DNA of 64,000 nt from Niebla homalea. Taxonomy: Eukaryota > Ascomycota > Lecanoromycetes > Lecanorales > Ramalinaceae. Positions 1 through 14,689 of the stretch are shown here, piece by piece. The number at the start of each line of letters is the position of its first letter. The stretch's first letter is position 1. The notes below the pieces were generated by a model. The model saw only the letters and a program-made list of their open reading frames with translations. It searched no databases and had not been told where the DNA came from. Made by a program: the position numbers and the translations under genes. The stretch lies in NCBI GenBank assembly GCA_019925105.1, contig JAHGAU010000012.1:1302001-1366000 (forward strand), written 5' to 3'.

Positions 1-3000
1 TTAGGGTTATTATCGTAATTTTTAAGTAAACGGGATCCGTTATTTATATAATATTAAATATATAAGAGATTTATTATTTTATAAATTAAATTAATAAATA
101 AATTAAAGCTTACGTTTTCTTTTTTATTATAATAATATAGATATTAAATACTTAACTTTCTTTATTAATCCGTTATCGGAAATTTAAAGAAATTTTATTT
201 ATTAAGCTTAATATTTCCCGTAAAAAATAAATCTTATACTTTATACTTTTTAATGTATCCTATTTTTATTTATTTATAAATAACGCTTATTTATACGTAA
301 TTATAATAATTACTTATCCGTTTAACTTTATTGTTAATATTTAAAAACGTAACCAGGTTTCTTTGGATTTTAAAGATTATCTTATTAATTTCTTATAAAT
401 TAAATAAATTTATAAAATATTATATATATAACTGGTTAAATTCGTGGCTTCCATTATTATTATAAACGTATATCCGTTAAGAATATATAATAAGTTTATT
501 ATAACGCTTAATTCTTAAAAGGAAATTAATAATAAATAAAATTTAAAGTAAATAATATTTTTAAAATAATATATAAAAAATAATATATAAAAGCTTTAAA
601 GTAAATCTTTAAGAATAATATACTTATTATACGCTTAAATAAGGATATTAAGGTATAAATAAGCCGTTTTTATTTATTTATTAAAATAAATTATAAGATA
701 TTATTATAAGTATACCGGAATAACGTTACGTAATATTTAACTTATTAAATAAACTTTAAAAATTAAAGGATTTACCTTTATTATCTTTAACGGAAACCGG
801 AATATCTTTTAATTTATAAGTACGTTATCTATGAAAATTATATACGTATATTTAATAAACGTATATTAATTATTAAGTATTATTATAAGTTAAATCGATA
901 TATCTTATGTCTTATTAAGGGTTATTTATTTACCGTTTTAAAACCTTTAATAACCAAGGTTAAAATATTAAGTATTAATAATAAAAAGATATAAAGGATT
1001 ATATCTTTAAAGCAGCTTAATATATTATAAGCCTTATTAAGGTTAAATATTAAATTATAGGAACTTTTTAAGGTTATATTTAAGATAAATAATAATAAGT
1101 ATATATAAATAAATTACGGAACTATTTATTAATTTAATTATAGGCGGGTTAATCGTTTTAAAACTCTTTTTAAAGGATTAAGATATATCCTAATATATTA
1201 AAATCTTTAATATAATAATCCGGGACTTTTTTAATATATATTTAATTAAAGGTTATAATCTTTTTATTTATTTCCGTAATTTTTTCCGTTATTAACTTAA
1301 CGATAATTAATATAACGTAACGGCCTTAAAGAAGTTCCTTAAGGAAAATTTTAATAAAGATTAATATATCTTTAAATTACGCTTTTTTAAAGTTAAAATC
1401 ACCGTTATTATTATAATTATTTTTAATACTTATATTTATATCTTTTTTAATTATAATAAATATAATATTTAAAGTAAGGATTACGATAGGTTTATTAATA
1501 GCTTCTTTATTAATTAAAGCGTTAATTAATAACCAAAAATATAAGTATCTTAAAGCGGAATAAATATAAGATGAATTATTTTTATAAGAAATATAAATAA
1601 AGCTATATAATAATGCTTCTAAGTATTAATATATTATAAAGGACGAGTTATATTTATTATATTAATATAAAAATCCTTTACTTCGGATTTAATTAAATAA
1701 AATTTATTAAAAGTAAACTTTTTTAATTAATATATATATAATTTCTTAAGTCTTTTTAAGACGGGGGCCTTAAGTATAATAATCTTATAAACTTAATTAT
1801 ATAAAAATATTAAAGGATATAGTTTATATTTATTATTATAAACGTATTATTCTCTTTAAGGATAAATAAGGAATAAATAATATTATCTTTAAAGGTATTT
1901 TACTTCTATTATATTTATAACGATAACTTCGTTTTACGTTTCTTTTAATTATTTTTATTAACCTTTTTATTATTTATAGACGGTAAATGTACTTAATATA
2001 ACTCTTATTATCGATTAAATAAAAAGCGGAAAATTAAGTATTTCCGTTTAAATATTAAGCTTCCCGTATAAATACTTTAGCTTAACGATATAACGTAGGT
2101 TAAGGGTTTTAGGTATTCCGTATAGTTATAGCCGCGGTATAACTGAGATCTTAAAGATATAATAATCGTATTATTTATTATTTATTTTTATTTTAAATTT
2201 AATAATATTACCTTCGGAACCAATATATATATATATATAAACTCGATTTAATATAGGAATAATCCGAAGGAAATTATAAGGGTCCTGGATTATATTATAT
2301 AAGATACGTTTTATATTATAATACTTAATAAAAAGTACAATTTAATTTTTAAGTATAATATTTATACGTAATATTATTATTATTTAAAAACCGTTTTATT
2401 TCCGGTATATTATTTTAAAAAGTTTATTAACTTTCTTTTAAAATATAAACGTTATAATAAAAGAAGCGTTAACGGATATTTTTAAACGATTATACGATAT
2501 ATTAAAAATTAAGGATTATTCTAAGTTTTTAATATAATTAATTATAATATTTTTATTAAGTTTAAATACTTAATATATTAGACGTTAAGAGTTTTTCTTT
2601 TTAATAAAACGTAACGGGTTAAAAGGTCTATAACGGAAGAATAAGTTTTATTAAGACCTTTAAAGAAGAAGTTGTATTTTTATTTAAAATTATAAAATTT
2701 CAATTAGCTTATTAAGATTATATAATTTATAAATTATTTTTAATATAATAATATTATATATTATTTCCTTAATTTCTTTATTTTATATATCTTTAAATAA
2801 AAAATATTCTTATATATAAGTTATAAAAGAATATAAAATAATAAATAATAAGAAAGTCTATACGTATCTTTTAATATGCTTTAATAATATTATTGTCCGT
2901 AAACCCGAGTTATATTATATATACTATTATTTTTAAATTAATTTATAATTTTAAAATAATATTTTTATTATATTTTATTTTATATTCCATCTTTTCCGTA

Positions 3001-6000
3001 AATAAGTTTAAATTTTAAATAAGTTAAAGTATTCCCCCGTTTTTTTAAATATTTTTATTTATATCCTATTCTTTATTTTTATCCCTTATATTCTTTTATA
3101 GTTATAAATATATAAGTATTATTACCGTTCCTTTTATTTAAACCCTTTATTTACTTTAATAAATAACTTTTACGGTCCGCGGGCCTTTTACCCTTTAAAG
3201 AAAAACTAGTTATTTTTAATATGTTTCTCCGTTTATAGTTTATAAATAATACCGCTCCACGTATTATTATTATTAATAATAATAACGATATTATCCGGGA
3301 TTAATTTTATTTAATTTTTACGCCTATTTTAAGTAAAGGCTTACGTAATAATATTTAAATCTTTAATTAAAATTTATTCTTTCCTCGGGAAGATATCCCC
3401 GCTTTTTATAAATTCATTATAGTTATTTAAATTTACGAAAAGTTATATATAAAGATTAAGGAATTCTTAACCGTAAAGTTTTATCCGGAGTTTAATAGGT
3501 TTTTTACCCTTATATTTTAACCGTACGTTTATATCCTATTAATATCCCTTTTAACGGTAATTATAAAAACGGTTTAAATTATAATTTCTGAATTGGATCT
3601 TAATAACGAGTATTTTAACTAATTAATTAATTACTAAAATAGGTATTAATGTCCGGATATTATAATTAATATATAGAATATAAATGGTTTTATTAAGAAA
3701 CGTAAGGTTTTATAGTTTAAAAATTATAATTTAAAATTACTCTTTATAACGCGAATATAGGATAGCGTACCGGCCTTAATACCGTAATAAGTAAAAAAAA
3801 TGGTATTTAAGGTAAAAAAGTAATTATTAAGGAGTAAATAAGCCGGGTTAAGGAATTATAAGAAATGTAATATATAATATATTTCTAAATTAAATAGTCT
3901 GCTATAAACGGTTATTAGCGCCCTTTAATTAAATCTATAATTAAAATTAAGTCTTTATAGATTATATTACCCGTTCTTTTAACCTTTAACCTTATTAAGA
4001 TCCCACTAAATTGGGACCGGTGGAATACCTTAAACCCCGGCGATAATTATGGCCTTATTTACGGTAACGCTCTATAATATTATTATCGTTAAGAACCTTT
4101 AAGAACGTACTTACTCAGGATAACTTTTTACGGAAATAAAGCTTTAAATTATTAATACTTATATTTTTATTAATAAGTATTTCCTTATATTTATATTTTT
4201 CGGATTATAATTTATTTTTAAGATTTTAAATTACGTTATTTAACTTAATATAATACTTATTAAGATCTTTTTTTAATTAAGCAGCTTTAAAAATCTTAAC
4301 TTTAAGTTTAAAAATAATATTAATAATATTATATTTATTATAAATAAAAAAAACTTCCGGGTTAACCTTATATTTAATTTCGGATATAATCTCCCTTAAA
4401 TTCCTATATAAATTTTAAATTATTATTAGGTTCCGTTTAATTTCTTTAAGTTAATAACGTTCTTTATTTAAATTATTACGGTAATATTAATATTTATAAC
4501 GCTCCTTATTAAGTTTATTCTCTATCCTTACTTTAAAGTTATTTAATTTATTAAGAATAATTTATAATTTATTTTAATATTTATAAAATATATTAAGAAC
4601 TTATTGATTTTTTTATAAGGTTAAGCTTACGTATTAAAAAGCGTTATTAAATTATATAATTTAATTATTAAGGCTTTAAATTTATTATTAATTAATTTCT
4701 TTATAATAATAAAATTCCTTTAAGAAATCTTAATTAAAGCGTTATTTATATTTACCGTACTTAAACTTAGGGGGTACTTGGAGTCCGGTAGTTATATTAA
4801 TATTTATATAGGATATTTTAATTAATTTTAAATTATCATTTATATTTTACTTAAAAATTAAGCTAAAGTTCTTATAAAGCCTTATTTTAACCTTTTTATA
4901 TACGTAAAATAAAAATAGATTTATAAATAAGTAAGCTTACGATTATAATAATAATTAAACGCGGATAAAAATATAGGGAACTCTTAAATAAGCCGTAAAG
5001 GACTATATTTTAAGGGATAAAAACTATTATTAAAATTAATAGTTAGGTTTTATATATATATTTTATTTAATAATATTTTATTATTACTTTAATAACTTTA
5101 AAAATCGTTTATTATAATACCTTTTAATCTTTACGCTATTTTTCCTTCTCCTTCTTTTATTTTAATAAAAAAACCGCTTCTTTTTACTTTAAGATATATT
5201 AAAGGTATTTTGCCGTGGTTAAATTATCATTAAATATATTAATTATAACTCTTAAGAAGACGCCGTCCTTAATAGGTTAAAGTTATTATTTAATAATTAT
5301 TTATACTTTAAAATTAATATAAAACTTATATTAATTAATAACCCTATTATACCCTATAAATTCTCTTAAAGCTATAAAACTCGTACCTTAATATTCTTTT
5401 ATTTAATATATAATATATCCAAGGTCCTAACGCCGTTCTTAGGATTAGCCTAATTAAAAATAACGGTAATATCTTTTTATTATATTTTTAAGTCTTAAAC
5501 TTTAATTTTAACGAAAAACTTCTTATCTATAAATATTTATAAGAGTACTTCCCTTTTTAAACTTCCTTTAATTATTTTAAATATAATTTTTAAGTTAGAA
5601 TTATTTTATATACTTAATTAAATTTAAGATTAAAAAAGTTAATATATTTAAAAATTTAACGTAATTATAAAAAGTTAAATAAGAAATAAGTTATAAAGAG
5701 TACTTTAATAGGTATAAAGCGGTTAAGTTACTTTAAAGTATAAATAGAATAATAATTTAAGAAATATAAATTAAATAAATTAATAATAATAAAAATATAA
5801 TAAACGTTATAATCTATAAGCTTCCGGTAAGGCTGAATCTTATAAGTAAAGTTAAGTTTAAATATATAAATTAAATTAAAATAATAAGCTTATAATTATA
5901 CCCTGGTAATAACGTTATAAACGACGGGTAAAATAAGATTATTAATCGTGATATTATATTTATAATAGCGGTTAACGGGGCTTATAATACAATTTATAAG

Positions 6001-8219
6001 TTCGATTTTAAGTTTATATAATATATTAATTAATCTAAAAATAATCTATATAATATTAAGTATAATAAATAAACCTAAAATAACGGAAGTTATATTTATA
6101 GTATTTTAATTATATATATTTATACGCGATAAGTACGTTTTATTTTAATATAATAGATTAAAATACGATAAATTAGATTAAGGAAAATAAAACTTAATCG
6201 GAAATTTATTATATTTATATATTAATAAAATTTAAATAATAAAGTTAAACTTTTAATTTAAAAGGTAATTTAAAGTATTATAGATAAACCTAGTGAAACT
6301 TTATTTTTAAGCGTTAAAAAAAGTAAATTCCTTAAAAATATAAATAATTTATTGAAATTTATCGTTATATTTTTAACGGAGATTTATTTATTCGTTAACC
6401 TTAATCGCGGTAAAAATATTAGAAATTAAATATTATAAAGCGATAATAATAACGTTAATAAAAATTTACCCATATATTTTAATAAAATTTAAAATAATTT
6501 ATATTAAGGGTAATTATTTAATTATACTTTTTTATTAAAGTATAAAGACGTTAATAATTTAAAAGAGATATATAAAAATAATTTTAGACTTAAAAATATT
6601 TTATATAATAAATATAATAACTGATTAAAAAAGTTTTAATAATATTAAATAATAAAATATTCTTAACTATAAATTATTATTACCTCGGAATAATAAAGGA
6701 TTATTAATCGATTTTATTAAACCGGGTACGGATAATAAGCCCGATTTAATTAATTTAATTAATTTTAATTTTTAACTGGATTAAGCTTATTTTAATTATA
6801 ATGGATTAAAGGATAATAATTAACTTGTTTATAAGATTTTATTTTTTTTTAAGATTCCTTAACTATTATATAAGTATATAAATACGGGGAACGTTAATCC
6901 GGTAACGTATATAAATTTTAATTATAAGAATAATCTATTTTTACTTAATAAAATTATATAGAGAATAAAGCTATTAAAAAATTAATAAGTAAAACCTTAT
7001 ATTTATTTATTATATTATAATAATTTTAAATCTTTAAAGTTAAAATTAATAAAAAATATAATTTTAATTAATATAGAGGATTTTATATAATTTATTAAAT
7101 TAAGATTACTTTAATATAATAGGTTTACTTAAAGTAACTTTAAGGATAAATTCTATATATCGCTTAATAACTTTACGACTTAAAAATTAACGTATGGGGT
7201 TTATTATTAAAGTTATAAAAAAAGACGGGATTATTAATTTTAAGTGTTATTTTATTAAAGAATTTATTTTAAGCGGTTAATTAATATTTAATATTATATA
7301 TAAAGGATTATTAATATTATAAATATATTTTTTATTTTTTTATTTTAAAATTTTAAAATTTTTAATCGTTATAAATAATCCGCTATAAAGTAATAAAGAG
7401 CTTTTTATTATTATATATTTTATATTAAGGGCTATAAATTATAAAACGTGCTATAAAATATTTAAAAGGAAAATAAGGAAGAATAACCGAATATTCCTTA
7501 AGGTCCGGTTTAAGCTTAATTAAATCCGTTATATTAATAATCTTTAAGATAAAATTAATAAGTAAAACCGGTTTAATATTAATAAATAACTTTTTAATTT
7601 AAAGGTTATTAACCTTAATAACCTAATAATTATATAAGCGTTAAAGCTTAAGCTTATAATAATAATTAAGAATATAACGTATTATTGAAATCCTTATTAA
7701 TGATAAATAGATTAATTAAAAAGCATTTATATAAATTACGGCTTAAAATGCCAAAAATAAAGTACGCTTTTATATAATATTAATATATTAACCTCTTTAG
7801 GTCCTTATTAAGGTTTCCTTTTAATTAATAATATATAAACGTAATTATTAATTAATTAATTTTCTTCGGAGGTTATTTAATATTATTATTATATATTGGA
7901 ATACGGATTTAAAAGCGTTTAACCTATAGAATACCGGAATAAACGGTATATTACGCTTAATTTATATATTAAAGTTTATATTTCCTTACTTTTTAAATTA
8001 CGGTTACGGTAATTTATTTTTTATTATAATAATTTATTTTATTTAACTATTTTTATTATTAATATTACTTTATAAATAATTCTGCCCGGCAATATAAATC
8101 TTCTTAATAAAAACGATAACGCCTTTAAAAGATATAATGGGGTTTTATTTAAGCTGAGTAAAAGTCAAAGGCCGTTAATTTTATATTTATAACGCTAATT
8201 ATTTTACCTCCGGATCTTT
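1..8219. other. RIP-altered AT-rich block, no nameable element
   Basis: The stretch is very AT-rich, almost free of CpA and TpG, and rich in TpA, while CpG is retained (many ACG and CGG steps). That pattern is the signature of fungal RIP acting on repeated DNA, so the block is most likely old transposon sequence. Frames on both strands are broken every few codons by TAA. I could not find convincing reverse transcriptase, integrase or transposase motifs here, nor terminal repeats. One stretch near 3.3-3.9 kb is more open and is listed separately. Identity of the underlying elements is not determined. Confidence 0.7.
3296..3874 (+). pseudogene. possible RIP-degraded coding remnant, unknown family
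   Basis: One plus-strand frame reads more openly than its two alternatives around 3390-3540, with stretches such as PREDIPAFYKF and PEFNRFFTL, and with TAA/TAG where Gln or Trp codons could have been. Over the whole stretch about 17 of 193 codons are stops, which is close to what AT-rich DNA gives by chance, so the support is weak. I do not recognise the protein. It may belong to a transposon or a repeated gene family. Confidence 0.25.
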
Positions 8220-8420
8220 TATTTACCCTTAGTGAATTTCTCCGAGAATCGGGTATAATTTTTTAACGTATAGTAACCCGTTAAACCCTACTCTTATTCG
8301 TTTGCTATTGGTGGAAGATAATAAGTAATACCAGGAATAATAGTCAGTTATTCGCGTTAAGCTATCTTAATACGATAACGATTAATAAAAGCAGATATTC
8401 AGGCTTTAATATGCTTAAGA
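8220..8420. other. small GC-richer, lightly mutated island
   Basis: Compared with its surroundings this stretch keeps TpG and CpA steps, for example around 8300-8410 (TTTGCTATTGGTGGAAG, ACCAGGAATAATAGTCAG). Such islands often mark ends of elements or sequence outside the repeated portion that RIP recognised. I saw no terminal repeat partner inside the window and no open frame of interest. It could be an LTR end, but there is no evidence for that beyond base composition. Confidence 0.35.
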
Positions 8421-11400
8421 AAGCTTTCGCTTAATAATATAAATACATATTATAATATTAATAACTTATTAATAATATTATTATATTTAATATTTAAAAT
8501 TAATATTTTTAACGTATACTTTATATTCCGGTTATAGTTTTTCATAACGGACTACGTAAATAATATATTATATTAACGTTCTTTTATAATCTTTAAGTTT
8601 TAAATATTAACGTATATATAAAGAATTTATATTATTAAAAATTAAGGAATACGTTAAATATTAAAATAAATACTTAAGATAAGAATTATAATTATTATAT
8701 AATTATTTTTATTATAGGACCCTTTAAGATCTTTAATTAAATATAACTTATTATAATTAATATCATTATTACGTAATAGCCATTTTTATTTTAAATTATA
8801 TATAGCCCTTTAACCTTTTTTATCCGTTATTTAATTTAAGTTTTATTAATATTTATATTAATTTAAAAGCGGAAAATAATCTTTAATAATTTAACTGGCC
8901 TTAAAGATTAAATAATTAAACGGGTTAAGTTTATATTATCGTTTTATTCTGAATGTTTTAAGTTAAATTTTCCTTAATAATTAACTAAAATTTTTATTAA
9001 AAAGCTATATAATTAATAAATATTATATATTTTATAATAAACATTAAACTCCCCGTTTAAAAATTAATTAAGCTTTACGATTTCTTTTAAATACTTTATA
9101 AGGATAAATAAATTAAATTATACCGATCTTTAAAAGATAAGTATTTTTATAAAATTATTAATTAACGTTAATTTATATAAGTATTTTAATTTAAACTTAA
9201 AGGGTACGTTTATACCTTTAAGTAACTTCCGTTTTATATAACGTTTTTACCTTAAGAAAAGTATTAACGGCTTTAATATTTATATAAGGTTAATAAAATT
9301 ATTTAAGTATAATTATAACTTTAAATAGAAATTAATTAATAAAAGAATCTTTATAAATAATATAGTAAAATTATATAACGTAACGGAAATTATAATTACC
9401 GTTATTTATATTAAACGTTTATTATTATTAATTAAGTTTTTAAACGTTAAGTTTTAAGTTTTTAAGAACGTTAATAAAGTTTATTTTAATAAAATAATAA
9501 TTATTATAAATCTATTTAATATAGTCCGCGGTAAAGCGCCTTTTTATTTGATAAATAAATTAACCTTTAATAATCTTAAATTATTAATTAATAATATTAT
9601 TAAAGACGCGTAATTTAATTTATATAATAAAATATCGTTAAATAATATCTCTTTGTAAATACGGTAATAATTAAATTAATTTATCGTTTTTTTAAGTTAT
9701 AAGTATAATTTAACGTTATTTAACTTTTTAATAAAGATTAAGGGCCTTAATAAAAGTAAATAGATAATTTAACGTTAAACGTATTATATTACCGTTTACG
9801 GGGTTAAAGCGATACGTAAACTATAGGAATATATAATTAAAAACGCGTTTATTTAATTTAATTATAAAATATATATAATTTCTATAATATATTTATAAAG
9901 TACCCTTAAATATTATATTATATATCCTGTACCCTTTTTTAAATCCGATAATATTATTAATTATTATATATATTAAATTAAAAACTAAAACTTAATAAAC
10001 TTTATTTAATAATACCGGGATAATATATCCGCTTTTTAAAACTATAAAGAATATATTAAGGATAAACGTAATAAATAAATTATTATCGCCGTAATATATA
10101 GCGACTTAATTATTATTAATTAAATTAACCGGTATAAATTTAATAGCCCATTTTTAATTAAGGATTTAATCTTATTTCTTAATAAATTAATTATCGATCT
10201 TAATTTTAAAAAGCCTACCCCCGGCGCAATACCCTTATTTAAGTATATACGGCTTTATCGCTAAGCGATAAAGCCTTTTTTTTACTTTTTTTCTTCTTTA
10301 TTATACTTTTAACGGTCCCTTTTATATTAAATTCTTTTAATTACTTTATTTCCTTAAATTATTCCGATAATAACTGAGGGTTAATTTGGCTTAAATACTA
10401 AATATATAAATACCGGATTAGGGTTTCGATTTAACGTAAAAACAAGAAGGGGGCCATTATTAAAAACTTCGTGAATATAAAGGGTACGCTTTAATAAGAA
10501 GCTATACGGTAAGCTTATTTATATAAGTATTAATTCATTATAAATATTAATTATATTAATTATTTATTTATTAACGTATTAATTTATTTCGTTATTATTT
10601 AATTTAAGTTAATAACAGAATAATTAAATAATAAACATAACCAGCTATTATAATATTTACTTAATTATTAAACTATATAACCCCTTAATCTTAATAGTTT
10701 AAAAAAATAATATTACCTTTTTTCTTTTTTTATCCTTCTTTTATTTATAATTTATTTTTAAATAATATAATTATATTTATTATATTTAACTTTATAAATA
10801 TATAGGAATTTAATATCGATAAGTACCAATAATAATACCCTTTAAGATATAATAATAATCGCTTAATAAATAAGATTAATACTTTATATATTATAAATAC
10901 TTATTAATTTAAATATAAAAATAATTATTAATTTTAATTTTATAAAACCTATTTACGTTTAATTATATTTCTATATACCTTTAAGAGCTTTTCGTTATAT
11001 TATAGTTAAAAGTAAGTTTTTATTAAGAATAAGGATTAAAGGTTATTAATTAAAATAAAGTTATAAAATCCGTTTATAATTAATACGATAATAATTTTAA
11101 TACGTAGATTCTTTACTTTATTATTATTTTAAAAGATCCTATTTAATAATTATAAGTTTATATATATTCTTTACTTATCCGTTATATAATTTATAAGCCT
11201 TATAATTTATAATTAATAAAGCATTTTAATAAAAAGGACCTTTATAATCTTATTAAGGTAATATTACTTACCAGAAAATATTATTAATTTCAATTTTCTT
11301 TTAATATATAAGATAAAAATCTTTAAATATATTTAATATACTTAAATTAAGAACAGAATATAATAATATTATATAAGTATACTTTTTATTATAAATATCT

Positions 11401-12903
11401 TATTAAATATTTAACGGAAAAAACAACTTACCCATAGTACTGATAAAATATTTATAATACGGTATTACTATATCTTTAAATTTATTTACGTTTATATACG
11501 GACTTTATTTGATTTATTAAAAATAATAAAAGGTTATTTTTATTTTAAGATTTTTTTTTAAAAGGAGGGTTTTATTTATATTATATTATTTTTATTATTA
11601 ATAAGATTAAAGGTTTAAAAAAATATAATCCCGGATCTTTATTTAAAAATATATTTTAATAATATAAGTTATATTAAAACCATATTTATTATTAATTATT
11701 ATATCTTCTTTAATTCTTTTACCCCCGTTATAGTTATTTTCTTTAAGAAAACCTTTAATAATATATTATTTTATTTCTCCGGTAACTTTAATATAGAATT
11801 TAAAGGCTTCTTTAAGTTTATATTAAGTTTTATAATTCGGATTATTAAAGGATTAAAGGCGTAATAGTCTTTTTATTTATTATCTTTTACCGGTTTTTCT
11901 TAAATGAAAATTAAGCCGATTTCCGCTTATTAATAATTAATAAACGTTAACTCGGCCAATAAGAAGCTTATAAAGTTTAATTTTTCTTTTAATTAATATT
12001 ATTATATTATCCGCATTAATACTCTTATGGGTAATTTTAAACTTTTTATAATAAAACTTTATACTATTAAGTACCTATAATTACTTAACGTTAATTATGG
12101 AATTAAAGGGGCCTTTAATAAAGCCTATTCTTTAATATATTACTATTATTTATTATAACTCGAAAACCGGAACCGGGTTAATTAAAATTTCCGTTAAAAA
12201 TATCTATATAAAATCAATAATAAAATAAAGTATTTTATTCTATAAATAGGATTAATATAATAATATAATATTAAAATATAAGTACTTCCGGATTTAAATT
12301 ATATTAAAGTTATCAGAAAAAATAATGGTTTAAATCGTAAAAATCTATTAATAAAACTCCCGCTAATAAGTAATCGTAATCTATCTTAGGTAATTTTCTA
12401 TAAAAATAGCCTTATAATTTTACCACGGATTACCCTCCTTAAGTAACGGACCGCTTATATATGGCCGATTACCTTTAAAAAAGCTTAATTGGGGGCTTTA
12501 ATAATATAAGGTTAATAAAAATTATTATAATTAAAAATTTATAAGGAATATACGATTTATATCTTTATTATATTATAAGATTTTAAGGATTTTTAAGGCG
12601 GATAATTATAAGCTTTCCGGGGTATTATTAATAGTTAATCTTTTACCCATAACCTAATTATTAAAGCCGCCGGGGAATCTGGTTATATACTTTTTATTAA
12701 TAAACATTTTATTATTAATATATTTATTATTTAATTAATAGCTTTTTTTTAAAAATTTTAATTTTTTTAAAGTTTTAATTAAGCGTTATATTAATTAAAA
12801 AATCTAAATATAATAAAGGGTTTTAATATATAAAAATACCTTAAGGGGCTTTAACCGGTTCCTTTATATAAGATTTTAATTTTTATCTTTTATTATAGAA
12901 GAT
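8421..12903. other. RIP-altered AT-rich block, no nameable element
   Basis: Base composition is the same as in the preceding block: TpA-rich, CpA/TpG-poor, CpG kept. No coding motif of a known transposon family could be read on either strand. The only distinct structure is a GC-containing hairpin at 10251-10275, listed separately. The right edge is set by the target duplication of the LINE at 12904. Confidence 0.65.
10251..10275. repeat. 12-bp inverted repeat followed by T8
   Basis: GGCTTTATCGCT and AGCGATAAAGCC are perfect reverse complements separated by a single base, and eight T residues follow directly (10276-10283). It looks like an intrinsic terminator, but in a fungal genome that function would not apply. 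It could be a relic of a small palindromic element or of a pol III-type stop. Confidence 0.6.
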
Positions 12904-12915
12904 ATATTAATATTA
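12904..12915. repeat. left target-site duplication of the LINE
   Basis: ATATTAATATTA here is repeated exactly at 18685-18696, directly after the ATCA tail of the LINE. The sequence is low in complexity, so a chance match is possible. Its placement just before the first ORF and just after the tail makes a duplication the best reading. Confidence 0.55.
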
Positions 12916-12926
12916 GAGGGAAAAAA

Positions 12927-14660
12927 ATGGCGACGAATAACGGGACCCCAGAGGTCAGAAACGATGTACACGTGCATAGCTTAAGTGACAGTGAGGACAG
13001 TACCTTAAATGCGATAAGCGGAAGCGGAATGGTAAAGGTAGAAGGGGAGGAAGGGTAAGCGGCCCAGGTTAATAGGAACGGTGATAAGTCGTATAAACGA
13101 CGTGATAAATACGAGATGGAAAGGCCTTAAATTAAATAGGGAGCCTATAATTAATAAGATACGCGTAAAGGGACGTATATAACGCATAAAAATATTATTA
13201 TAAAGGGTAATAAATAAAAAGCGGAGGGGATAAGGACGGTACGCGGGGACGGATAAAAGGTAAACGGAGGCGTAAAAGGTCTTATTAAGTATATATAAAT
13301 TAAGAGAAAATTAAATAAAAATAAAGAAATATTAAGTAAATAAAAATAAACTATAAAAAAAAAATAATTATTAAATACGTAAGGGAAAAGTAAAAAGGGA
13401 AGAAGCAATAAAAATATTAAAAGGCTTCCTTATAATTATATAAAAGGATATTACGTTAAAGATTTAATTAATATTATAAATCGGACTATAAGGAATAAAA
13501 GATTTTTACGTAAAAGCGGGAAAAAGTTTAAGGAAATTAAAAAAGTTATATAAAGCTTAAAAGGCAATAATAAAAACACCGGTAAACAAAGGTAAAAGGA
13601 AATAAAAAGGATATATATAAAGTAAAAAAATAACGGGGGAAACTTTAAGGAAGGAAACGGGGATAAGTTAAATAATAAAAGCCGTAAAAGCGGTGCCGGC
13701 ATTAATAATAAAGGAAATAAAAACGGGGGAGAAAACGGTAACGTTAAAAAAGGTAAGAATAATAATTATATAATTATCGGACGAGGAAAAAAGGAATATA
13801 GCGGCAAAAATAAACTTATTATAATTAATAAAGGCGTTTAAAGTAATAAGAAAATTATTAATAAAATAAATTATTACGGTATATAAACTATAAAACGGGG
13901 ATATCTTCTTTAATATAGCCTTATTAAAGGCGAAAAAGGGGCTAAAGAAATTAAAGAAATAAGCCGATAAAAAAGGGTATAAAACGGTAAAGATATTAAG
14001 GCAATTCTTTATTATTATAGTAAACGGGATATACTTAATAAAGTTTACGGGGGAGGAAGGGGAAATTACTTTAAAGTAAATAAAAAAGGAGAATATAATC
14101 TTTTACCTTAAATTAAAGATCATTAATTATAGTTTCCCTATTATAATAAAAAGGTTAAACGTTTTTAATTATATAAAGAAATACTTTATAATTATTTTAA
14201 GCGTAACGTTAATAAGGATATACGATAATATCCTTAATAAAGGGGTAATAAAGGGTAAGTTCCTTAAGTTAACGAGACCTTAAAACCGGGTAACGGATAT
14301 TTATTAATACTTTAAATATTAAGGGTACGGGTATATTATTATAAAGTATTTTAATAATATAAAGTACGTAGTATATACCGAAGGGTATAATACGTATAAA
14401 TACGTTAATTTAATAATAAAAAACTTAATAAAGAACGCGTTAAAATATATAATATACGGTAATAATAGTTACTTAACGTAAGACTTACGGTATACGGTAA
14501 GAGCGAAAAAGACTTAACGTAAAAAGATTAAGATAATAATTAAGGTTTAACGTTATAATTTGTATAAACTTAAACCGATAAAATAATTAAAGACGGTCCT
14601 AAAACGTAAATAGAGCTTATTAAACGGGGAAGGGTAAAACGCGGTAACCGATAACGTAAA
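12927..14660 (+). pseudogene. LINE ORF1 (nucleic-acid-binding, CCHC), RIP-broken
   Basis: The frame opens with ATG at 12927 (MATNNGTPEVRNDV...) and runs 45 codons before the first TAA at 13062, in a lightly mutated stretch. Further on it is broken repeatedly. At 14308-14490 the frame shows a series of zinc knuckles in mutated form: a CX2CX4HX4C-like unit whose Cys and His positions now read Tyr (YFKY, GYGYIIIKY), then KYVVYTEGYNTYKY and KYIIYGNNSYLT. These are the spacings seen in Tad1 and other LINE ORF1 proteins, which bind element RNA. The minus-strand open frames between 13005 and 13702 are shadows of this degraded ORF. The exact C-terminal end is uncertain. Confidence 0.75.
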
Positions 14661-14689
14661 AAAAAAAAAGGAAGCTTATAACGATATTA

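Noticed and set aside
1..10. Telomere repeat at the window start (TTAGGGTTA)
   Set aside because: Only one and a half units are present, followed by ordinary RIP-altered sequence.
3985..4020. Short inverted repeat TCCCA...TGGGA near 4.0 kb
   Set aside because: Only five paired bases; this is expected by chance.
13005..13702. Three minus-strand open frames of 60-85 codons
   Set aside because: They lie opposite the RIP-broken ORF1 of the LINE. They are Phe/Leu/Ile-rich, as expected of a shadow of purine-rich coding sequence.
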